A stretch of 36,814 nt of DNA, from positions 1 through 36,814 of the forward strand of contig WPDH01000489.1 in the NCBI GenBank assembly GCA_019137255.1, written 5' to 3'. The translations under genes were made by a program, and so were the position numbers. Positions 1-10,821 of the stretch are shown piece by piece; within the stretch, counting starts at the first letter, position 1, and every line of letters starts with the position of its first letter. This DNA comes from Corinectria fuckeliana (lineage: Eukaryota > Ascomycota > Sordariomycetes > Hypocreales > Nectriaceae). The notes below the pieces were generated by a model. It was not told the DNA's origin. It was given only the letters and a program-made list of their open reading frames with translations, and ran no database searches.

Positions 1-240
1 AAAAAAAAAAAAGAAAAATTAAGTTATAATAAAAGGTTTTTTTAAGCTATAACTAAGTATATAACCTAAGGTTATATACTTTTAATCCTAAGATCTTAGT
101 AAATATATATAATAAGATTATATAAGAGTATATTATATTAAATAATTTTAGTAAAAAAAAACTTAAAAATATTTAGAGATTAATTAATATATATAAAATA
201 AGGTTATATAAGAGCATATAAGGTTATATAAGCGCATAGT
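1..240. other. AT-rich RIP-like block (left edge)
   Basis: The stretch is almost pure A/T with no open frame, and composition switches abruptly to GC-rich at about 240-300. The few G residues mostly follow A and the few C residues mostly precede T, as in the RIP-mutated repeats at the right end of the window. A direct repeat of about 20 bp (core aaggttatataag) lies near 203-239, the two copies differing by one base. It is probably the edge of a decayed transposon. The family cannot be read. Confidence 0.6.
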
Positions 241-764
241 ATAGGGTGACTCTAGCGAAATTTCCAAAAAAAGTTGATATGAGACACCAGGCCCTATAGC
301 CTTCCGTACCCCCACCCCGCCGAGTGCTCCTCGCCCCTTCCCATTTGGTCACCGCCGGAGCGCATTGGCTACTAAACCGCTTTCGGGACCGACGGTCGAT
401 TCATCGCGCCTGCCACTTCGGCCGCCCACTCCGACTTTGAAGTCGCTCATCTAACTACCATCCCGTTCCTAGTCCTTAGTAGTTCTCGCCCATCGACATG
501 AAGCTACCAACAATTCTTGTTCTTCGACATCCAACATCTGCGCTGCTGCCTCCGTAAACTGACGAGGCCATGCCCCGAATGCCTCGACAAGCCATGCCCG
601 CACTCTAGAGACCGAGTACTCGACCACTTTCACTCCGAACGACCCGCTTGCGACGACAACGGTCCGCGATGACGATAGCCAGCCAGCATCCACTTACAAA
701 CGGCGAACGCTCGCCTTGGCTGCCTCGTTAAACAATATTGGAACACAGAGTTGGACTCGCCGCC
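241..764 (+). other. Upstream region of the caspase-like gene
   Basis: This is GC-rich, non-repetitive DNA between the AT-rich block and the first gene. It has an inverted CCAAT (cattggct near 364-371) and no clear TATA box. A 74-codon minus-strand open frame at 469-693 has no recognisable domain and is not called. The last bases before the start codon (ccgccATGgc) are a strong Kozak-like context for the gene at 765. It most likely holds the promoter and 5' leader. Confidence 0.4.
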
Positions 765-3700
765 ATGGCTCATCACCAACCATATTTCACCATACGCTCT
801 CGAATGCCGGCAGATGTGTCTGGCGCGCGAAGTGCCGATCCTAGGGTGCGTTCGTTCTACTATGCTTGCTTCTATGCTTTCTGGTTATCCATTTAGCACT
901 AGCTTGTTTCCAATCACATACTTTTACTTATACAATCGTACAGGCTGGCTCTAGTGGAGGAGACTTTCGTGCCAGATCAGCGACTCATGACATCAGCCGT
1001 ACCAACTTCCATGTCAAGCACATCAGCCAGTTTGCTCAGCGACTCGAAGACGTAGGACCCCCACCACTAATTATCACAAGTAAATCTTCTAATGCGAAAG
1101 GCAGTCTGCAGCCCGGGCTTTCCCGAACCGTGGCCGATCTTCCCAGAGATACAGCAAAGTCCAGGCATTGCTATTACACTGGAACTCGGACGATCTCTTC
1201 GTCATACCAGAGCTGGAAGACCTAGATAAGTGCCTGAGAGAGGACTATGGCTTCAACACCGACATTTTCGGAATCCCTTCAGAAAACTCACACCTGGAAC
1301 TGATGTTACGGATCGGCCAACTTATTAAAGACTACGAATCGACAGACACGTTGTTTTTGGTATACTACGGAGGCCACGCTAGAATTGATGAGTCCAGACA
1401 GAGCACCTGGTGTGCGTGAGTATAACGCCGCATTCACCTTACCTTGTTAATATTCTGACATCGTGTTAGGACCCGAGACGCTTCTTCTCCTTGGCTACAG
1501 TAAGTTGATCCTCGACAGATCGGTGGCTCTACAACTCACCCATCCGACTACAGATGGTCCGCTATTCAGACTCTACTGGAGAGATCCGCGTCTGATGTGC
1601 TCATTCTATTGGATTGCTGCGCAGGAGCTGCAAGCGCCACGTTCCCAACCGGGAACAGCATCACCGAGACGATATCAGCTTCTAGCTGGGATGCCGTTGC
1701 ACCCGACCCAGGACGCTACTCTTTCACCAATGCTCTCATCGAGGTCCTTCAAGAATGGCGTGTCAGAGCTTTCTCTGCCGCCATGCTCCATGCAGAGGTG
1801 CTGGCTCGACTCAAGCACCCTCGTCCGATCACTATCAATGGAAAATATTTCGAGGCTCGATCGACGCCCGTTCACTTTATGATGACTGCAAACCACAAGG
1901 CGCCCAGTATCGAGTTATCTAGAATGAACCTAGGAGGCGATCAACCACCCTCACCCGAGCTGTTGCCCATGCCGGCTATTCCTCCCGAGACTGGTCGCGC
2001 CCCGGATTCATCAACAACTGCTCGCAACGATCATATGTTTACCGATCCCAATGAGGACACCCCTCACGTCATGATTTCTTTGGCCCTGGAGGATGATCAG
2101 AGGTTAGACATCAATGCGTGGGAACAATGGCTCAGCGCTTTTCCAGCCATGGCCAAGTACGTCAAGGTCCAGGGTGTCTTCAAGAGCCACTCGACGATGC
2201 TTTTGGTCTCTATGCCAGTTACCATCTGGGACATGCTTCCGGAGGATCATGCTACTTCCTTTGTGGCCTTCATCCGCTCAAATAATCTTATGAATCAAAA
2301 GCAGCGCTCGCCCTCGGTTCCCGTCTTCGTCCCCGCGCGTGCCTACCCCCATGAGAGCACTACAGCCGACTCATCTTCATTTTTCTCTGGTGTCTCCGGA
2401 ACTACGTTTGCAGCCACGGAGAACACGGGACTCACAGGGCAAATGCGAGGAGACCTCGGAGATACGAGATACGACAGGCATGCTCCAAGGCTTATTGTGA
2501 GAAACACACTCCCGGACCCTCAACCGCTGTCCCCCATAGCATCCACTTCGCAGCCTGGATCGCCTCCCCAGAATCTGTCCTTAGGTCCAATGAGGAACAT
2601 GCACTCTACAACGTCACTCTCTAGCTTGCAGAGACAACAGTCGTCATCGTCGTCGTCCTTGGCGGTTGGCGGTAATCTGTCAAGGCAAATGATAATGAAT
2701 CAACATCAAGCATTACAACGAACCACTTTCGGCGACAATGTTCCAGAGCCCAAGAAGTTTTCTGCACATGTCGAAAGGCGACTTGAAGAGTACTATCAGT
2801 ATGAACCGCTGCCACATGATGGCCAAAAGGCGTTCTTCGCATCAAACCTTGGTGTCGAGCCTTGGCATGTCGAAGTCTGGTTCCATCATCGCCGAGAGAG
2901 AGATGCGTTCACCCAGCGGTTTGCTTCCTTGCATGTTGAGGGCACAGCACAACAATCGCCTGATGGGCCCCGGATGATATTCCCCGCCAATCTCGATGAG
3001 CTTCTCGACATTTCGATGCCGGGTCAGACTCTCTTGATTGACCTCAGGTCTCTATCGGAGTACCAAAGGTCGCACATCAAGGGAGCCATCCACCTGCGTG
3101 CTCCACAGTCCTTTTTACGACCTGCGTCGTTGGACATGATTGAGCGAGCAATTGCTGATGCGCAAAGCCGGAGGACATTTTCACACTGGCAGCGCGCGAG
3201 GTGCATCGTATTCTACGCTCGGGGACTCGAGTCTCCGTCTGAGTGCCCACTAGCAGAAGTATTATTGGAGAAGCTCTGGGCATCTGGCTGGAACGGACAA
3301 TGCTTCATCTTAAAGGGCCACTACCGCGAGTTCAGCGACTCGTTTGTGAAACATATCAGGAGGGCGGATGAAGGAGATCTGTCAGAAGGGCAACAGAAGG
3401 AAATGCCTGTTCAGACACCCGAGGCAATTTCCGTCAACCAGCAAAATTACGCCGAACTGCTATCCCGTCTAGGAGGAGAAGACCAGCTGCACCATCTTAG
3501 TACCTCTTCTTGGCAAGGCGGCGAGCGCACTGCCGCGATGGTAGAGCGAGAGAAGGAACTGGAATCCGAATTCCAGGCCCGATTCCCGGCCCTGTACAAC
3601 AAGGCTCAGGATATCCACAGCGGTAGTGCTGGAACTTCAGATGCGGATAGCTTCGTCACCAAAGCCCAAATGGTCGAGTATCTAGATCGTGGGCTGACCA

Positions 3701-3978
3701 AGATGCGGGATGGCCAGGCGATGGGACCGCCAACAGCCACATATGAACCTGGGCATTCCAAGCTAGCAGCTGACAGCTACTTTGACAGGACGTATGGAGA
3801 CCGGGAGTCGGATGAATACGTCGAGATTGGAAGATACGATGGACAGACATCGAGTGATAGCAGCCCCCAACTAGCAGGAAAAGGGAAGGAAGTTGGGGTG
3901 GCGACATCGCCGTCGCCCGATGAGATACCGCGTCGAGGACGTGGGGGAGGACTTTTGAATAAGGTATTTCGACGATAG
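765..3978 (+). CDS. Caspase-like protein with homeodomain-like and rhodanese-like domains
   Basis: Five exons are inferred: 765-845, 944-1051, 1105-1415, 1470-1499 and 1554-3978, with introns of 98, 53, 54 and 54 bp. They give about 984 residues in one unbroken frame. Residues about 64-260 form a C14 caspase-like domain, with the predicted catalytic His in YYGGH (H154) and Cys in LLDCCAG (C199). A middle segment (about 579-630) resembles a homeodomain, ending in VEVWFHHRRER, but the invariant Asn51 of the recognition helix is His. Residues about 656-776 look like a rhodanese/Cdc25-type domain (TLLIDLRSLSEYQRSHIKGA), but the active-loop Cys is Ala (A732), so it is probably non-catalytic. Ser-rich disordered stretches separate the domains. 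Family knowledge suggests a role in proteolytic signalling or programmed cell death. The function of the combination is unknown. The splice model is by eye; the domain calls are firmer for caspase and rhodanese than for the homeodomain. Confidence 0.85.
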
Positions 3979-4010
3979 GCGGGCTTGATCACGATGACAG
4001 GTTACTACGG

Positions 4011-4030
4011 GAGACTCCGGGAGACTCCGG
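4011..4030. repeat. 10-bp tandem duplication
   Basis: Two perfect copies of gagactccgg follow one another just 3' of the caspase-like gene. Probably simple slippage. Confidence 0.6.
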
Positions 4031-4491
4031 ATACGGTCTAGGCAGCATGAAGGGATTCGCGAGGGGCAATCATTTGTCAGTTACACGTTGGTCTAACTGA
4101 GGCGTTGAGGATGGGGAAGGGTCATCTTGGCAAAGATGGAGGACCTCTTCCTGGATCAAGGGTCAAAGAGAGCAACTCGCAAGACTCCCGTCGACATGTT
4201 TCTCAGCTGTCCTCGGTACGAAGTACACATGAAGTTACTCACACAGCCTACGAAGTAGTATACACTTCTACGAAGCACTTGCAGAGGGACCGGATGCAGG
4301 TCCTCGAGACCCGGTGGCCTTTTTACGTCCTTTGCGTCTCTTCCCTGCGGGTTAATAAGGTAGCACGACAGGTAGATAGCGCACCTGACGCTGTCGTGTG
4401 GTATGCAAGGCTGCATGGCCTCGTTTTCGCACAACGGGGGACAAGGACTAGACCCTTAGGTGAAACGTCCAAACGACGAACAAAGAAAAGC

Positions 4492-4536
4492 AAGGAAAGG
4501 AAAGGAAAAAAAGGAAAGGAAAGAAAAAGGAAAAAA
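4492..4536. repeat. 45-nt uninterrupted polypurine tract
   Basis: Only A and G occur across the whole interval (aaggaaag-type units). Such polypurine/polypyrimidine runs can form triplexes; here it is a low-complexity landmark. Confidence 0.8.
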
Positions 4537-5755
4537 TCCGACGCGGCTGGTTACGCCCTTCGGATTCCCCACGGGACTGCCGCATAGGGGCCTCGTTGCG
4601 ATTTTAGAAACCGCCGTCAGTGTCCCGGCGTGGCACGAACCGGTGTGTAACGCGGTGGCCTCGTTGCGCAGCGCGGACGCAGCGTGGGACAGGATATTGG
4701 AAGCGTAGCGGGAATAGGGGCAGGGGATGGTGACCATATCTACCTGATTAGTGTACGGACTTATTCGCAAATGTTTCTATCGCCCATGATCCGTGCTGGC
4801 GGCGTCGTTGGGCCTCGCTCGGAGGAAAAGAAGGGGGAAGTGGGGGAAGGACCATGTAGATTCTCTTATAATATGTCCTGGGTAGGGTGTTGTACATAGC
4901 GTGTTAGGGATCCGCCCGTCATCCATGGTCCGAACATCTGCCAACTCCCCGAGGAGTGACACTCGGACAACCAGCATCGTTTCATGGCAGAGCGTCCCCG
5001 AGGCATGACTTACTACCATACCTAGTACATAGGCCAGAGTACGTACTATGTACTATGTAGTATAGCAAAGAGGCGTCAGGGATCGGAACGGGGGAAACGA
5101 TGCAGGAAGCAAAAACGGCCGACGATGGGACCGACTGGGGGAAGGGGGGTCTGGTCTGGGCCAAGGGGGGCAAGCTGAGCCACGATAGCACGCACCATGT
5201 CAGGTCATGTTCCTGTATCAGTATGCGTGGTACTTCGTAAGTATTGTAGTAGTGTTCGTAGTATTCGTTGTTGTGCAAATGTCCGTAGGATAACTGGGTA
5301 CACAGGTTAGACTACAGTAGATGATACTAAGTACGTAGACGTACGCATCTCGGCCTACCTCTTTCGCTTCTGCACTTGACAGGACGCTCGGACCCAGGGG
5401 GAGGGAGAAAGAATACCAAAAGCTTGGAAGGGGGGCATCTAAGTAGACAAGGATAGGGGGGAGGAAAAGAACAAGCAAGGCTCAGGGGGGAGGAAGAGCA
5501 AGGGGGAGCAGCAGCAGCAGCAACGATGGATTGACAGCCCAGGGGCCTTGTCACCGAGGGGACGATCTTGATGCACTGCGAGTTGAAGCCCGGCAAGGTG
5601 GTATTGGGCCAAGCCAAAGAAAGGGAGGGAGGCAGCGGTTTGGGATTGTTTTCTGGCGTCGGGCTCGCTTGGCGCCTCGGCCCAGTAAGCTCGGCCCAGT
5701 GTAGCAGGGTGCCAGAGCGGAAAGGAAGAATATCCCGCGGCGATAGGCGTGATGT

Positions 5756-5818
5756 CGGTGATGGCGGTGATGGTGGTGGTGGTGAGGTGGTGGTGAGGTG
5801 GTGGTGATGGTGATGATG
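5756..5818. repeat. GGT/GAT-rich imperfect microsatellite
   Basis: Repeated ggtgat and ggtggt units run for about 60 bases in an otherwise gene-free region. A shorter GCA repeat lies at 5508-5522. Confidence 0.7.
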
Positions 5819-6012
5819 TGGTTTGGGCTAGATAATTATGTAATCATTATATGGATTTTCCCCTTACTAAGTTAAGTTAGCTCCTAGATTAGATACTGTT
5901 TGCACGTACATACATACATACGTACATTGAACACAGGCGAACGGGCCAGCGCTTAATAATGGTGGGCCACCGTCCCTCGGCCAATCACGTCAGCAAATTC
6001 GGGGTGTCCTCC

Positions 6013-6050
6013 CTGACTGACTGACTGACTGACTGACTGACTGACTGACT
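6013..6050. repeat. (CTGA)n microsatellite
   Basis: A perfect tetranucleotide repeat, about nine and a half units. A CATC repeat follows at 6177-6197 and CTGC units at about 6724-6743. Confidence 0.95.
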
Positions 6051-6176
6051 TATCTACTTGCTGTAACGTAGACAGAAGCGCCATGTAGTTAGTCTCAGTG
6101 AGTGTCTGTCCCTCCCCGTACTCGGCAGGGCATTCTGAAACACTCCGGCAGGCAAAGCCTACTACAACCTACCTAG

Positions 6177-6197
6177 CATCCATCCATCCATCCATCC
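6177..6197. repeat. (CATC)n microsatellite
   Basis: Five perfect CATC units plus one base. Confidence 0.9.
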
Positions 6198-7996
6198 TAG
6201 AGCTCTTCTTCGCCTCTGCTTTCGTCATCATCTGTCTTGCTCGGTCTGATCTTATCCATTCCGAGTCGGGTTTTGCGGGCGGAAGCCCAACTCTCTGTCT
6301 TTGTTCCCCATCGCCTTAGCCGAGACAAGGCCCTGCTTGCCCTGGCCTCCCGCCGTCCGTTCCCGCAGCCGTTCCCGCAGCCGCAAACAAGGCGAAAAGG
6401 AAAGACGAAGAAATTAAGGGCCTCGAATCCTTCTGACTTCCATTGGCTTGAGGGGGGCCCGGGTTGGCTGCCAAGCTTGCCCCGTGCGGCGTGCGCGTCC
6501 CGGGGGGAGGGTCTCAAGGTGGTGTATTCGTAGTTGTTACTCAAACCACGGTCAGTGGTCGGTCCGTTGAAGGAACGGCGGGCGACGGGACATGGGTCAT
6601 GTGACGCCGGAAGGATTCTATCCATTGCCCGAGGCCCTAGACAATAGAACCCAGGTCCCATAGAGCGTCGACGATCCCTTGACCTGGTAATTACACCGAG
6701 GACGAGAACTGAAGACTGGCTAGCTGCCTGCCTGCCTGCCTGCCACAGCTTGCACAAAGGAAGAAGAAAGGAAAAAATGAAAAAGAAACTAAAAAAGAAA
6801 CCCGGCGAACGGCCCAGCAACAAAGGGACCTGCAAGTACAAGTAGTACTCACCGAGTACTGCATACAGTAGCCTCTCGGTCATCTGCGACCCCCTGCGAC
6901 GACCGCCAGTAGCCTCTAGCAACAGACCTCCTTACCTATTCTCTTCCTCCTCTCTGTTGTCTGGTTCCGGTTTGTGCTGTAGCCCTTCCGAAGCCCTTGT
7001 TCCTTGGAAGCAGAAAGCAACAGAGACAGAAACCGTTGGCCAAGAAAGCCGGGTAGTTTTCTCATGCGCCCGCGGACCAACCTAACCTGCCTTAGTCCTT
7101 CAAGGAGCTGTCAAACTTGTCAAACCTGACAGCCAGTGGCGTACCAGACGTACCGCGACGCCGCATGTACTTCGTATCATGGCACTTGGCCTCCTTTTGT
7201 ACTTCGTACACGGCTCGCCGACTCTTCCATGGCACGCTGTCAGGCCTGTACACCATGTGTCAGACGCACACATGTGCCGCCTGTCACATTCGTCTCCCGG
7301 ATGGCACCACAGGGAACTAGCTTTGGGGTTCTTGTTGCGAATGAGAGCCCTCTCCCCGGAGCGGCAATGACACCCCCATCGCCGGGAAGAAAGAGGCCTG
7401 GGCCCGTTGGGTTTCGGCTGCTGACGCTCCTGCTCGCCCACTCGCTCGATTGCCCCGATCTGGATGCGCGGAGTTGTATGACGCACATGCAGAGGGTGGG
7501 AGGGTAAAAGGGAGGGAGAGATAAAGAGATAGAGAGGATTGAATGGGAGGGGGGGACGGAAACCTCCGGCTGGCTTGTGTTGCTTCACTGCTGCAACGGT
7601 GATTCGCATGATGCGTTGAGTTTCTTTTTCCGGTTCCTTCTACCTGGTCTTCCATCTGCTGATCTCTCATCATATCTCGGTTTCTGGGGGTGCCGTCGGC
7701 AGTGCAGCTCGGGTTGGACTCGGCGGTGGTAGGTTGCGTTGTGAGGTTGCGGTGCCTAACCCTCAGAGCATAACGAATGACTATGAGCCTCCTGTGAGGG
7801 GGGGGGGGCTGTCGGTCAGCCAGTCTGTCAGTCAATCAGTTGGCCGGCCGGCAAGTCAACTAGTCGGTCAGCCATTTGGCCAACTACGAAGCAATCAGTC
7901 AGTCAAATCAGAATAGCCTGCCCCGACTGTCTTGTCTTGCCCTGTTTCGTGGCACCCCATCCATGTTGCTGTGCTTCCGAGCTGTCAACCACAGCC

Positions 7997-8033
7997 TGTC
8001 ACTGTCACTGTCATTGTCACCGTCACCGGTCAC
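7997..8033. repeat. TGTCAC imperfect hexamer repeat
   Basis: Consecutive tgtcac/cgtcac units of five to six bases occur within gene-free DNA. CAGT-type repeats also lie just upstream, at about 7818-7905. Confidence 0.7.
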
Positions 8034-10808
8034 TGGCTCGCCCCTTGAACACCCCTCCCCCCCTCCCCCCTTCTCTCTGACAGCAACATCAACTTAGACC
8101 GACCCTTGGGCAGCACAGCCACTAACCGGGAAAACGCCAATCAGCACTGGGGATCAAACGAAAACAAGAACTTGCCTGCACCCCGGAAATCAAGCCTTCA
8201 ACGGGGTCGGGGATCTTGCAACGTCCCCCCTCCGAATGGGCATAGACCCGGACATGTCACTCGAGTTCCAGCAAGCCGCACCCTTAAAACACAACTCGAC
8301 TACCGAAGCTAAGTCAAGTCGTTCGGTGCCACCCCCGGAACTTAAGCGGCCTCGCCCGGCGCGGGGCTAAGCTTCCTGAAGGAGCACTTGCTTGCGGGAT
8401 CGGCAGGGCTCTATTGACCTGGCGCCGTTCTTCCTGTCACTTTCCTGTCGTTGTGGAACTCGGAACTGTTGAGACTTGACGCATTCCCGATTTCCTTGCA
8501 TAGTCTGTTCGTACGTGTTATGTGCGTGCGCCGTAGATTCATAGGGGTGGCCTCAAAAAAGCGACAAATGCCCCCTAATTCGCAATCCACCTCTCCTCCG
8601 GGACCGTCTTCTTTGACAGTGTCACCATGCTACCTTACCTATCCTTAGGTAGGAAGCCGTCAGGCCGCCCATCTCCTACCCTACCAACGCCCTGCAAAGA
8701 CCCCCCCTGCAAACGGCCCTGCAAAGGCCCTAGACGCAGGCCATCTAAACTGGCAGTCAACCCATCTGGGCCGCTGCACAAGGTGTAGTTCCGAGCAAGG
8801 GCATCCCTGCATGGAATGACAATTGTGTTTTTGTCCCTCCAGCCTTGGCTTCTCTATTGAGCGTTTAGATTGTAGGGGTTAGAGTGGCTGCTGTATTCCT
8901 TTCCGCTATGAGTCCGGACCATCTTAGGCCCTGGGACTTAAGAGGTCGCCCATCTGTCTTCATCGCACAAGGGCCACTCCCTAGGAGCGGAAGGTCGGGT
9001 ATTTTGGCTTTATTTCTGCAAGGTTCTCGGGCCTAGGGCCTGGGATCTGGGTTCGTGGTTTCTGGAGACTTGGCAAACGCGCGGAGGTTGCCCGCACTTA
9101 GCGAGGAGAGCCAAGCCGATCTCTGCGACCGAGAAGGCCTACGTACTTCGCATTTTGTAGACTGACCGGATCGCTGTGACTGTGAAGCGCTCTTGGCGGG
9201 TAAATAGTTAGGCCCCTTTGCAAAGGCCCAAAGGCAACCACATCAGGCGAATTGCTCTCAGCTCTTCTCTTCCGCGCGACGAGGGTTTTTGGAAGACTAG
9301 GTGGCCCCGGGCCGCGTCCAGCGTGACCCGGTGGTTTCTCGCTCGGTGTGACAGACCGGACAGAGACGCTTGGAGTATTACGTGAATCCCGAATCCTCGT
9401 CTGTAATGCGGCGGAAAGACGGATGGCTCCTTGTGCGAGAGCGTTCATCGCAAGCTCAGCTTGATCCGAAAGCTGCATGGCGGATGCGACCCGGCAAGAG
9501 AGTACCCCGACGTAAACCGAGTAACCCGCGGCTGCTCAAAACTTCGCCGTCTATTCCCTCGACTCCAAGCTTGCCTGCGCATCGACAGCTCGTCCGTCGC
9601 TTTGGTCACCGCCTCTCTTCGTGTAGCAGTCTGACAGAGCCGTATTCGGACGGCTGGGGACGCATGTGCTCAGTCCTTGACGCCAGCCAGACTTCATCGC
9701 CCCCTGTGGTGGTTTTCTGTGCGCCCTGGCACAACTGCAGGAACTGGTCATCAAATGTCGACGTGATGATTGTCATCGCGACTCAAAATTCCCCGGGATC
9801 GTCTCTGCTCTAGCTCTCCAGACTGTGCCTGGATATGTAGCTCGGTTAGTACACGGCGACGACGTGGGCGCACACGAAGCGATTGGGCTCTGGGGAAAGT
9901 TCGATACCCGCCCGAAACTGGGGACTACCTTGGTAGGTAGGTAGTCAAACTAGTCCTCCATGCACACAGAATAATTGTTGTCAGCTTCGTTGCTCGGCAT
10001 CATCCTCACGTGCGACAGCGACAATGAGACAAACCCATCTGTCTAGAAACTCTGGAACCCCAGTGATACAGATACTATTATGCGAATCAACGAAGAGCAA
10101 GCAACCCTACCTCGTGCGAGCGACAGAGGTGGGTGGCTTTGGTTGCAGACGGGCAAGAGCAGGCAGGGTGATGATGGGCGCCGCAGTACTTCGTACAGCC
10201 GTTAAGGTAATCAACTCGCCGCCATGCAGGTCAATGTGGTGAATACCTCGTCGGGACAACGGACAAGATTAGCGACGACGCAGTCTGCACCGCATCCAAT
10301 CAGTTGGGCATTGACAACTTACGATCTTGGTCCGTGGTGGCCAGGGGGGGCGACATTAGCACGCCCTGCCTTCGTGGACACTTCATGATTGCTTTTTTGC
10401 CTGCCATGCCTGCCAGGAGTCGTCGGCCTTGGCACACACGCATGCAAACCCCCACGTCTGATGAGGGCTGGGCCACGACTTGCTGTTGGAGGCGCACCCC
10501 GGGAGATTGGAGATGCGACGTAGATCTGGCATTTGGACAATCCCATAGGCTTCCGCGAGGCGGTGAAGTCTCTTGCAAGATGTCTGTCAGCCGTGGCGGA
10601 GACTTTTTCTGCTATGCAACGTGCGTTGATCGATCGTTGGCAGAAGCGTAATGGATGGTGACACAGAGATGAGACGGGGGTGTCCCGCAAAATGTGTCAA
10701 AAGCCAGATCTGTTCGGCCCTGGGGGTGCGTAGCCCGGGGGTGCCCTGAACATAACCCTCCGTCTTCTCTTGACCAACGGGGTCTGTCGCCGGGTGAGGT
10801 CTCATCGG

Positions 10809-10821
10809 CCCCCCCCCCCCC
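10809..10821. repeat. 13-base C homopolymer
   Basis: An uninterrupted run of C, followed by further C-rich sequence. Its length is prone to sequencing error. Confidence 0.8.

Noticed and set aside
469..693. 74-codon minus-strand frame upstream of the caspase-like gene
   Set aside because: No domain, no partner exon, and it lies in the likely promoter/leader of the opposite-strand gene.
1500..1518. A 19-bp intron (GTAAGT..ACAG) in the caspase-like gene
   Set aside because: Too short to splice. The acceptor at 1553 gives a 54-bp intron and restores the LQWSAIQTLLE segment typical of the family.
6197..6922. 241-codon minus-strand frame
   Set aside because: It crosses simple repeats (CATC, CTGC) and translates to low-complexity sequence without a family signature or plausible promoter.
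9098..9813. Overlapping frames on both strands (126 and 147 codons)
   Set aside because: Both strands are open together, as expected of GC-rich non-coding DNA; no domain is visible in either.
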